From Deltaproteobacteria bacterium (GTDB lineage Bacteria > Desulfobacterota > Desulfarculia > Adiutricales > Adiutricaceae), in NCBI GenBank assembly GCA_031267005.1, contig JAIRZX010000264.1:1-9851 (forward strand): 9,851 nucleotides of DNA, in the 5' to 3' direction. Numbering within the stretch: position 1 is the stretch's first letter; every line of letters starts with the position of its first letter. Position numbers and translations under genes: made by a program. The notes beneath the pieces are model-generated. The model did not search any database, was not told the DNA's origin, and worked only from the letters and a program-made list of their open reading frames with translations. Positions 1 to 5,744 of the stretch are shown here, in pieces.

Positions 1-548
1 GCGATGTCGCACTTGATCAGGGACTCGTCGTGGGTCTCCTTGCCGCCGATGGACTCGATGCTCATCAGGTCACAACCGGCCTTGGTGACGCGCTCGAAGG
101 TGTCGAGCATCCTCTCCAGCTGGTAGCCGGACCTCATGAGCGGGGGGCGGATCATGTCGCGGTTGTCGTTGGGGGTGAAGCGCAGGGCGCTCTTGAGGCC
201 GCTCCTGGCGTTCTCCTTCGCCATGCCCTCGAGGAGGATCTTGCAGATGGTCTCGGACCACTCGGGGAACTCGGTCTGCTGGGGCAGGGTCTCGCACTCG
301 AGGACCACGCCCGGGGACTCCAGCTCGCCGGCGCGCTTCAGGGCGTCGCGCACGATCATCTCGTAGTGCCCGTACATCTCCTTGACGGTGGAGTTCTCGA
401 GCTTCATGGCCGGGACCGTGAAGTTGAGCTCGGGGTACAGGGTGCCGCCGCCGATCACGAGGCCGTAATTCCGGGTGACGACGGGCTTGGGGGCGGTTCC
501 GAAGATCAGGTCATCAGGGTTGCTGATGGCCAGGCTTTTGTACAACAT
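1..548 (-). CDS. mtaB: MtaB-like methanol:corrinoid methyltransferase, N-terminal part (cut by window edge)
   Basis: The visible 182 residues match the N-terminal half of MtaB, the zinc enzyme that transfers a methyl group from methanol to Co(I) of a corrinoid protein in the cytoplasm. Recognisable family stretches are LAISNPDDLIFG (residues 6-17), GLVIGGGTLYPELNF (29-43), the conserved PEW near 95-97, GLKSALRFTPNDNRDMIRPP (117-136) and DLMSIESIGGKETHDE (160-175). Glu165 in the IES motif lines up with the zinc-ligand Glu164 of Methanosarcina MtaB (numbering from memory); the two cysteine ligands lie beyond the window. The ATG at 548 has a GGAGGT Shine-Dalgarno 8 bases upstream. Third positions are almost all G or C and the frame is clean, so the gene looks intact and well used. 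MtaB is about 460 residues, so some 60% is missing. The substrate could be another methylated compound. It lies 151 bp downstream of the CobW-like gene on the same strand. Confidence 0.85.
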   Translation of the reverse strand, partial: MLYKSLAISNPDDLIFGTAPKPVVTRNYGLVIGGGTLYPELNFTVPAMKLENSTVKEMYGHYEMIVRDALKRAGELESPGVVLECETLPQQTEFPEWSETICKILLEGMAKENARSGLKSALRFTPNDNRDMIRPPLMRSGYQLERMLDTFERVTKAGCDLMSIESIGGKETHDESLIKCDI

Positions 549-556
549 AAAAGGCT

Positions 557-582
557 ACCTCCGATGTACAAGGTGTATTATG
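557..582 (-). promoter_or_regulatory. mtaB Shine-Dalgarno and weak -10 candidate
   Basis: Read on the minus strand, GGAGGT (562-557) sits 8 bases before the ATG and decides the start. Further upstream CATAAT (582-577) matches the -10 consensus at five of six bases, but no -35-like hexamer is found 16-18 bases away. The promoter part is therefore weak. A TGTACA palindrome lies between the two and could be an operator; this is only a possibility. Confidence 0.5.
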
Positions 583-699
583 AGAGCATGGTCCGCCGGT
601 TGGCCGACGGGCCGGGGGACACGACGGAAGGCCGTGGAGTGAGTAGGCTCGGGACTTGGCGCTCCGCAGGAATCGGCGGGGCGCGGCAGGGCTGGCAGC

Positions 700-1389
700 T
701 TACGCGGGGACGGAAGGGACGGAAGCGCGCTCATCAGCCATCCCGCGGCCCGTCTCCGCTTGCGCGGCCTGTCCGGTCTCGAGTCCGGCCTTCTGGAAAA
801 TTCGGAAAAGTTTAGTAGGATCCATCTCCCGGAACGGGGCGACCGCTATCAGGCAACCGGGGTTCGCTTCGGAGATCCCCGCGATAGTGTCGGAAAGGAG
901 GCCTACCGGGGACTCCGCCACGGAAGGGAAAGAGTTGATAAGGACCAGGTCGGCGCCGGAAGCGAGGCCAACCGTCATGAGAGGGGCCTCTTTATACAAA
1001 TCGGCCCAGCCTACCGCCTCCAAAACGAGGACGGTGAAGGGCTGGGCTCCGTCTGGAAGCGACTGGGCGACCATGTCCTTAATTGTCTGAAAGCCGAGGG
1101 TGGAGGCTTCTATGAGAAGCCAGGAGGGTGGAGCGCCGGACTGAAGTTTCTCCAAGGCGCTACAGAGCCCAGCGGCGAGGGAGGTACAGCCTACGCAACC
1201 CCTAGTCAGGTCCTCGGCGGCGATCGCGCTGTCGGCGGCGAATTCGCAGGTTAGCGACTTGTCTCCGGCCTCGGCCTCGATCAGTGCCACGCTCTGCGGT
1301 CCATCCTGCCCCTTAAGAAAAGACGCCAGCTTCAAAATCACAGTAGATTTTCCGGACCCTAACAAACCTGTGAAAAGAACGGTCCGCAT
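700..1389 (-). CDS. CobW/HypB/UreG-type P-loop NTPase (G3E-like), small form
   Basis: A 229-residue protein with a textbook Walker A GLLGSGKST at residues 8-16 right after the first beta strand, as in the CobW/HypB/UreG (SIMIBI) family of metal chaperones and cofactor-loading GTPases. RGCVGC at 63-68 sits where CobW proteins carry their metal-binding GCxCC motif. LLIEAS at 91-96 corresponds to the Walker B region (usually ETxG or ESSG). The guanine-specificity NKxD motif appears as NSFP (152-155), so GTP preference is doubtful. The CobW C-terminal domain is absent. The ATG at 1389 was chosen because AGGAG lies 6 bases upstream and the P-loop follows at once; the open frame continues upstream to about 1734 only as GC-rich, family-unlike sequence. 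It precedes mtaB on the same strand, which suggests a role in zinc or corrinoid supply to the methyltransferase (inference). Codon use is more relaxed than in mtaB. Confidence 0.8.
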   Translation of the reverse strand: MRTVLFTGLLGSGKSTVILKLASFLKGQDGPQSVALIEAEAGDKSLTCEFAADSAIAAEDLTRGCVGCTSLAAGLCSALEKLQSGAPPSWLLIEASTLGFQTIKDMVAQSLPDGAQPFTVLVLEAVGWADLYKEAPLMTVGLASGADLVLINSFPSVAESPVGLLSDTIAGISEANPGCLIAVAPFREMDPTKLFRIFQKAGLETGQAAQAETGRGMADERASVPSVPA

Positions 1390-1395
1390 CGAAAG

Positions 1396-1478
1396 CTCCT
1401 GGCGTGGGAAGGGGCGGGGACCCGGGGTGGCTACCTTTAGTTTGGATCTTTTATATCCTACCCGGCAGCCGAAAGCAA
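1396..1478 (-). promoter_or_regulatory. Promoter and SD for the CobW-like gene
   Basis: On the minus strand TTGCTT (1478-1473) and TATAAA (1455-1450) are separated by exactly 17 bases, a plausible sigma70-type pair, followed by a leader of about 55 bases and an AGGAG Shine-Dalgarno (1400-1396). The -10 lies in a short AT-rich patch in GC-rich surroundings. The -35 matches only TTG of the consensus. No conserved riboswitch was recognised in the leader. Confidence 0.5.
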
Positions 1479-1980
1479 GGGAAAAATCTAGATGTCTTGG
1501 GGTTCCTTCCGGAGAGTCTCTCTGGGTAACCCGGCTGGCAAGTGCCCGTGGTGCCTGGACATTTTGCCGTTGGGGGCGACCGAGCCCTTTCTCCGGGACC
1601 CGTTTTCGGTCGGTTCGCCCGGAAAAAAATTTTCCAGGCGGAGAGGGGGGCGGAACCGTGCCGCGGCGTTCCGCGGATTCGGGCTTGCCCGGTTCCGGAC
1701 GCAGGGTGGACGCTGAACGCAACAGCGCCCGCAACTCTGGTGAGTTGCATCCCGGCTGACCGCCGCAGACACCGCCCTGAGAACCTCGGACGCGAATGGA
1801 ACCACTTGCGCCCTGTCGCGGAAGCCCCCGGGCGGGGGGGCGCGTTGCCTCCGTAAGGCTCGCGGCCTTTACGACCGCTGCGCGCCATGATCAGGTGGTC
1901 GGCCTGCCGGGGAAGGAGGCGTTCCATCCGTTTTTCATTGGAGCCATACTAGCAGAAGGTTGGGGGCATTTCAATAGTCT
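1479..1980. other. Gene-free GC-rich segment
   Basis: Open frames on both strands overlap one another, are rich in Pro, Arg and Gly, lack ribosome binding sites and resemble no family. The only structure seen is an A/T-tract dyad at 1621-1635 (GGAAAA, three A, TTTTCC). I see no gene or pseudogene that I can name. Confidence 0.6.
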
Positions 1981-2205
1981 AGAGCAGATTTGTTTCGGTA
2001 ATTTTTGGCCTTTCGCTTTGAATATATTAGAAGCTGATTAGCGGATGAAGCGTTTGTTTAAGCACTCGTTAATTCTGATTATTAATTTTCACCGACCTAA
2101 TTTCTAAAATATCGAGAAATTTTAATTTATCGGCATTATGGTAATATTATATATATAAAAGAATGATTTTGATAATATAAAATATGTTTAATTAGGGTAT
2201 TTCGT
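1981..2205. other. AT-rich island in GC-rich DNA
   Basis: About 225 bp fall to roughly 30% GC by hand count, and about 17% in 2101-2160, while the flanks are strongly GC-rich. Inside are a 7-bp inverted repeat AATTTCT (2099-2105) / AGAAATT (2115-2121), a run of alternating TA around 2143-2160, and several -10-like hexamers. No open frame of useful length exists here and no DnaA-box cluster was found. It could be a bendable or easily melted regulatory zone, a relic of foreign DNA, or an insertion scar. Confidence 0.65.
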
Positions 2206-2514
2206 ATGCCTTGCAGAGCCATGCCATCCAAAGGGGTTCTTGACCCGGACGCGGGCCCACGGGACATCTTGGTGCTCGGCGCCCCCCTGCTGAGCCGCCA
2301 GGAGCCACGACGGCTTTTGGATGCCGGGAATCGGAATCAGGAACCGGCTCCCTCAGCCATTGGCATGTTCCTTTTCGAGTTCGCTGGAGCCGCCGCCATA
2401 GGAACCTTGGAGGCCTTCTGGGCATCCCTTAACTTTTGGAGGAGCCTCCGGGCCGCCCGGGAGTTTTGGGGGGCTTCGGAACCGCCGCGGTTTTTTGCGG
2501 TCCCTCGGAACCTA

Positions 2515-2557
2515 TTGTGGCCATTGGAGGAACCTCTTACCCTTAAGTTGTGGCCAT
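2515..2557. repeat. 10-bp direct repeat pair
   Basis: TTGTGGCCAT occurs at 2515-2524 and 2548-2557, 33 bp apart start to start. The related phrases TTGGAGGAGCCTC (about 2437) and TTGGAGGAACCTC (about 2524) flank and overlap, as if a longer unit had duplicated and decayed. Confidence 0.5.
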
Positions 2558-2649
2558 CGGATTCTGGCGCCCCGGCGAGCGGCCCCGGAAGGCGCGGCCG
2601 GAAGCCTGGCCGAGTTGAGGCAGGAGGAGGACGCGCGGGGACAGGGTAG

Positions 2650-2685
2650 ACAGGAGGGACAGGAGGGACAGGCGGGACAAGCGGA
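2650..2685. repeat. 9-bp tandem repeat, about four copies
   Basis: Successive units read ACAGGAGGG, ACAGGAGGG, ACAGGCGGG and a diverged ACAAGCGGA, within a purine-rich patch. The unit is a multiple of three, but the surrounding frame has no family resemblance, so I treat it as a non-coding minisatellite. Confidence 0.7.
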
Positions 2686-2785
2686 GAAGGACGGCGAGCG
2701 ATTAGGAGTTCCCGTCTGTGGACCAATGGCGGCTGTTTCAAATGACGCAAGCGATCTGCCCGGGCGGAGCGGGGTATTTTTTTTC

Positions 2786-2818
2786 CGGCCGCCGTCAGCG
2801 ATTCCATCGGCCGCCGTC
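2786..2818. repeat. 11-bp direct repeat pair
   Basis: CGGCCGCCGTC is found at 2786-2796 and again at 2808-2818, exactly 22 bp apart. The first copy comes directly after a T8 run (2777-2784). Confidence 0.6.
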
Positions 2819-2991
2819 CTTTCAACTCCCTCTTCGCGGTCCCGCCGCGGGCGGCGGGCCTGATGTTTAGAGCGGCTCTAAGCGTGCTGGCGTTTGAATT
2901 GTTTTCGGCAACAGACCCCTGATCATTTGCCGCAAGCTGCCCGGAGGGGCGTCCCGGCGCGGCGTGGCGGCGGGCGGCGCAGGTATGGGCG

Positions 2992-3169
2992 GAACCCGGC
3001 TTTCCCGAGGCACGGGGACGCAGTCTTTTCCGCCGCTCTCCCCCGCGCGGGCGGCGCTTCAGCTAGGGGTTCATGGGGGCCATTCTATCCAGGCCGGCGC
3101 AGCATCCTCTTACAAGCAAGAGGCTGTCGCTACCATATTATATGGAGCCGGGCTGAACCCGGCTTTCCC
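2992..3169. repeat. 15-bp direct repeat pair
   Basis: GAACCCGGCTTTCCC is present at 2992-3006 and 3155-3169, identical over 15 bases and 163 bp apart. The second copy forms the right arm of a hairpin (AGCCGGG at 3146-3152 with CCCGGCT at 3158-3164); the first copy has no matching left arm nearby. Confidence 0.6.
3106..3166. other. Cluster of hairpins around a TATA palindrome
   Basis: In 60 bp there are CCTCTT/AAGAGG (3106-3111, 3118-3123), a perfect odd palindrome CCATATTATATGG (3133-3145), and AGCCGGG/CCCGGCT (3146-3152, 3158-3164) followed by TTTCCCCTT. The last could act as a weak plus-strand terminator. The palindrome holds TATAAT on the minus strand. No gene is adjacent. Confidence 0.45.
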
Positions 3170-3349
3170 CTTGAACGAGCCGACGGGACCGTCGCGGCCC
3201 GCCGCGCTCGTAACGGTTCCAGTTCCACGGGGCGGGTCAGCTCCGCATAGCCGGGGCGAGATGTCGCGTATCTCCGCCGCCGTCCTTACATATAGGACCG
3301 GAAAGATAAGGGCGCCTCCGGGACGGCAAGACCGCAGGCGGCCATTATA

Positions 3350-3407
3350 ATAAGGATCCGAATCGCCGCTCCGGCGGCTTCGGGTTCGCGGTTTGACGTA
3401 TCCTTAT
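3350..3407. other. Nested inverted repeat
   Basis: ATAAGGAT (3350-3357) and ATCCTTAT (3400-3407) form a perfect 8-bp outer stem. Inside it CCGAATCGCCG and CGGCGGCTTCGG fold back with a three-base CTC loop and a single bulge (about 3358-3383). This is the most elaborate fold in the central spacer. It may be an RNA structure or the core of a small palindromic element. No known RNA family was recognised. Confidence 0.5.
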
Positions 3408-4065
3408 GTCGGCCGTGGTTTGGACAGGCTCCTCCGGGATGAGGGCGGGGATCGCCTGGAAATCATCCGCCTCGGATCGGGGGTAGCTTTCCGTGGAGAG
3501 ATGGGCGCCGCTCAGTCTGACTCCGTCCTTACCTGTGACGCCTGACCGGGAGGCGGCGCGGTCCCGGACAGGATTTTATGACGCGAGAGGGAAGGGGAGG
3601 CGTGGGGATGGGAGGAGGCGGGGTCCGGGGCGGGGGACGGGGAAGGAAGCCGAACTCCGGCAGCCCGGTCCCTGCCGGTGCACTCCCGCCCCCGCTCGGC
3701 CCAGGTCTCCGGAGGCGGGCGCAGGCGGCGGAGCGTAACTTTCCTGAATAACCCGCTTAAGCGGGCCGATGATCGATCGGGGCCCAGTTCCGTCTGGGCA
3801 CTTTGGCGGTTCGGCCATGGAAGGGCGACGGTCCTGGCCCGTAAGGGCAAGCAGAGGACGAGGGAACGGAAGGAGCGGGCGCGGGAGGCGTTCCGGTTTT
3901 AACAGAGGTGGTTCATAAGGCCTTGGGACGGCTACGGCTAAAGAAGCCCCTCGGGTCTCTCCGGCACCGGCCACGTCCATGGTCCGTCGGCGGAGGCCAC
4001 CTACTCTTCCGGGTTCCTCCGGGAAACCTTCTGGGGCTGTCGGGAAGATATCAGCCCGGCTTCCA
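3408..4065. other. Gene-free GC-rich segment
   Basis: Overlapping low-complexity frames occur on both strands with no SD and no family resemblance. The one clean motif is the 14-bp perfect palindrome CCCGCTTAAGCGGG at 3752-3765, closely followed by GATCGATC. I see no gene. Confidence 0.55.
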
Positions 4066-4080
4066 ACTATATTATATAGT
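4066..4080. other. 15-bp AT-rich palindrome
   Basis: ACTATATTATATAGT is a perfect palindrome around a central T, standing alone in GC-rich DNA. It shares the core ATATTATAT with the palindrome at 3133-3145. The core contains TATAAT on the minus strand, but no -35 partner is visible. Confidence 0.55.
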
Positions 4081-4229
4081 AGAGGCCGGTTCCCGTTTCT
4101 TTATTGACACGCCTGAGCCAGGCTCCTGAAAGGCAGTTGCGGTTGAACGCCTGCAGGTTGCGTATGCGGTTCGGGCAAGGCTCGCCGGGTCACGAAGCTC
4201 TCCCGTGCTGCCCGTCTGCCACGCTTCGG

Positions 4230-4287
4230 GCGGAGACGGTTCCGTTTGAGGCCGGCTCCCGTCTCCGCAGGTGACTGTTCCACCTTC
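4230..4287. other. Perfect 10-bp stem followed by a small hairpin
   Basis: GCGGAGACGG (4230-4239) and CCGTCTCCGC (4259-4268) pair without a mismatch around a 19-base loop. Directly after it AGGTG/CACCT (about 4270-4287) can form a second short stem, and then a long pyrimidine tract begins. It is not followed by a T run, so it is not a normal terminator. It may be a structured RNA. Confidence 0.5.
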
Positions 4288-4391
4288 CCTCCCCACTGCT
4301 CTATTAAATATCTTTTCATCTCTTCTTATCTCCACCGTCCTCCTCTCCTCTCCCCAGCCCTCCCCAGCCCTCCTCTCCTCTCCTCAGTTCT
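4286..4391. repeat. Pyrimidine-rich tract with internal repeats
   Basis: The plus strand is almost all C and T here. TCCCCAGCCC is repeated in tandem (4351-4360, 4361-4370) and is bracketed on both sides by TCCTCTCCTC (4341-4350, 4371-4380). Such homopyrimidine DNA can slip during replication and can adopt triplex forms. Confidence 0.7.
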
Positions 4392-4444
4392 GCTCTGCCT
4401 CCTGTCCTTCCAAGCCTGCCAGTCTTCCGGGCCTATAAAGGACT

Positions 4445-4466
4445 GCCGGTCATACCGGCTTTCTTC
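4445..4466 (+). terminator. Small terminator-like hairpin
   Basis: GCCGGT (4445-4450) and ACCGGC (4454-4459) flank a CAT loop, followed by TTTCTTC. The stem is short and the tail is interrupted by C. No gene lies upstream on the plus strand, so it would end only an unannotated transcript. Confidence 0.3.
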
Positions 4467-4822
4467 TGCCAGGCCGTCCAATTGTCTCCCGCGGCAGGGG
4501 GGATCCTGCGTTCCCCTTGCTTCTTTGGGGGGCGGTCTCGTCGCGGCCTCCTGGACCTTACGAGCTATCCGGCGCTTCCAGGCGTTGCGGCCGACGGTGT
4601 AGTCAGCGCATAGCCGGACTGAGGCGGGTGCCGTGGAAGCCTTCTCCCGTTAGGCGCGGGCATCTCTGGCGTTTTTTAGGGCTGGGGGATACAATGTTTG
4701 CGTTGAGGATATCCCGCGTAAAGACTTGCCGTCCAGCTGGAAAGCTCGGAGGAGCCCTTCAGTCGGCCGGTCGCCGCTCCTGGGCCCTCTCGGGGCTTCC
4801 CGAGCGCTGACGCCCGCGTCCC
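4467..4822. other. Gene-free segment before the regulator operon
   Basis: No supported gene. A plus-strand frame at 4517-4810 has no SD and no family resemblance. Confidence 0.5.
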
Positions 4823-4911
4823 GAGGCCCCGCCTCGCCGACTTAAGTCCGCGCCGGAGGCGGCGTCCCCAGGGCCCAGCGGGGCCTCGACGAGGCAGGGC
4901 CCCGAGGCCCC
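4823..4911. promoter_or_regulatory. CGAGGC/GCCTCG motif cluster upstream of the GntR gene
   Basis: CGAGGC or its complement GCCTCG appears five times in 90 bp. One pair forms CGAGGC-CCC-GCCTCG (4823-4837). A larger perfect inverted repeat is GGGGCCTCG (4880-4888) with CGAGGCCCC (4903-4911). It lies 50-140 bp before the regulator start, where an operator or an attenuator-like structure could sit. The high GC content makes some of this expected by chance. Confidence 0.4.
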
Positions 4912-4951
4912 GCGCACCCCGTACAGGGGGCGGATCACAGAAAACATAACG

Positions 4952-4970
4952 ATGGTATTCGCATGACCAT
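4952..4970. promoter_or_regulatory. Dyad overlapping the GntR start codon
   Basis: ATGGT (4952-4956) and ACCAT (4966-4970) form an inverted repeat with a 9-base spacer, covering the ATG at 4963. TGGT...ACCA half sites are typical of HutC-subfamily operators, although those usually have a shorter spacer (about 4 bases in DasR-type sites). Autoregulation is possible. Confidence 0.3.
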
Positions 4971-5730
4971 GAAAGAAGATAACGGAAACTCGGTCGTGAT
5001 CATCAAGAGCTCTTTCAAGGGCCCGGCCTACGTCCAGCTCGCGGCGCTCATAAAGGAGAAGATCTGCAGCGGGGAGTTCCCCCAGGGGAGCAGGATCCCC
5101 GCCGAGGTGGCCATCTCCAAGACCTACGGGGTAGCGGTCATGACCGTCCGCCAGGCCATCCACATTCTCGCGGAGAAGGGCATCCTCCGCCGCGTCCACG
5201 GGAGCGGGACCTTCGTGTGCGGCCCGGACTGGACCAGGGCCGCCTTCAACATGGGCGGGCTCCTGGAGAAGCTGGAGGACCGCAAGGCGGTGGAGATCCA
5301 GATCCTCTACGCGGGCATGGCCGAAGCGTCGAGGAGCGCGGCAGATTCCCTCGAGATAGAGCCCGGAGAGATGACGGTCCGCCTGGAGCGCCTGGTCTCC
5401 TACAAAGGGAAGCCCTTCCTCCTGAACCGGTCGTACCTCAAGTACGACCCCAAGAGCCCCATAGTGGAGTCGGAGATGGAGGCGAGCTCGCTTTCCAGCC
5501 TGTTTACCGGCAAGGACAACGGCTTCGTCATGAAGTCCCAGCTGAAGCTCGAGCCCTGCGTCCTGAACCCCAGGCAGGCCGATCTCCTGAAGGTCCCGCA
5601 GGACCGGCCCTCCTTCAAGATCAGCTACACCTTCTACGGCTTCGCTGACGAGGCTATGGGCACCGGCTGGTTCATGACGCCCAAGGAGAACATCTCCTTC
5701 ACAACCAGGATAGGGGTATGGGATGATTAG
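4963..5730 (+). CDS. GntR-family (HutC subfamily) transcription regulator with UTRA domain
   Basis: A 255-residue one-component regulator. Residues about 20-85 are a winged helix of the GntR type: Y23-Q25 and LIKEKICSGEF lead in, IPAEVAISKTYGVAVMTVRQA (45-65) is the helix-turn-helix, and GSGTFV (80-85) is the wing signature. Residues about 100-245 fit the UTRA ligand-binding domain of HutC-type proteins (for example VRLERLVSYKGKPFLLNRSYL). Such proteins bind small molecules and usually repress neighbouring operons. The ATG at 4963 lacks an SD; ATG 4969 is equally possible, and the in-frame upstream DNA has no start codon before a stop at about 4843. It is followed 14 bp later by the corrinoid protein gene, so it probably controls the methyl-transfer genes in response to a methylated substrate (inference). 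Length is normal and the frame intact. Confidence 0.9.
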   Translation: MTMKEDNGNSVVIIKSSFKGPAYVQLAALIKEKICSGEFPQGSRIPAEVAISKTYGVAVMTVRQAIHILAEKGILRRVHGSGTFVCGPDWTRAAFNMGGLLEKLEDRKAVEIQILYAGMAEASRSAADSLEIEPGEMTVRLERLVSYKGKPFLLNRSYLKYDPKSPIVESEMEASSLSSLFTGKDNGFVMKSQLKLEPCVLNPRQADLLKVPQDRPSFKISYTFYGFADEAMGTGWFMTPKENISFTTRIGVWDD

Positions 5731-5744
5731 GCCAGGTGCGCGCG

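Larger units (their letters stand above)
2206..2985. other. Gene-free GC-rich segment with short repeats
   Basis: The longest open frames here (about 2206-2649 plus, 2337-2825 minus) are antiparallel low-complexity translations without SDs and I do not accept them. The segment contains the short repeats listed separately, a T8 run at 2777-2784, and a GC dyad CCCGCCG/CGGCGGG near 2842-2859. Confidence 0.55.

Noticed and set aside
30..815. Long plus-strand open frame opposite mtaB
   Set aside because: It is antisense to a clear MtaB frame. GC-rich third positions keep the opposite strand free of stops; there is no family resemblance.
1981..2205. Replication origin
   Set aside because: AT-rich, but no cluster of DnaA boxes: the best match, TTATCGGCA, fits 7 of 9. 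No dnaA or dnaN nearby.
2206..2649. 147-codon frame after the AT-rich island
   Set aside because: No SD, low-complexity translation, a 9-bp minisatellite at its end, and a competing antisense frame.
3635..3690. SRP RNA-like GGAAGGAAGC
   Set aside because: The rest of the conserved SRP core (upstream GGTCAGG phrase, downstream AGCAGC) is missing.
1390..4962. Cobalamin riboswitch expected near corrinoid genes
   Set aside because: No GCCACTG B12-box or associated conserved core was seen upstream of either operon.
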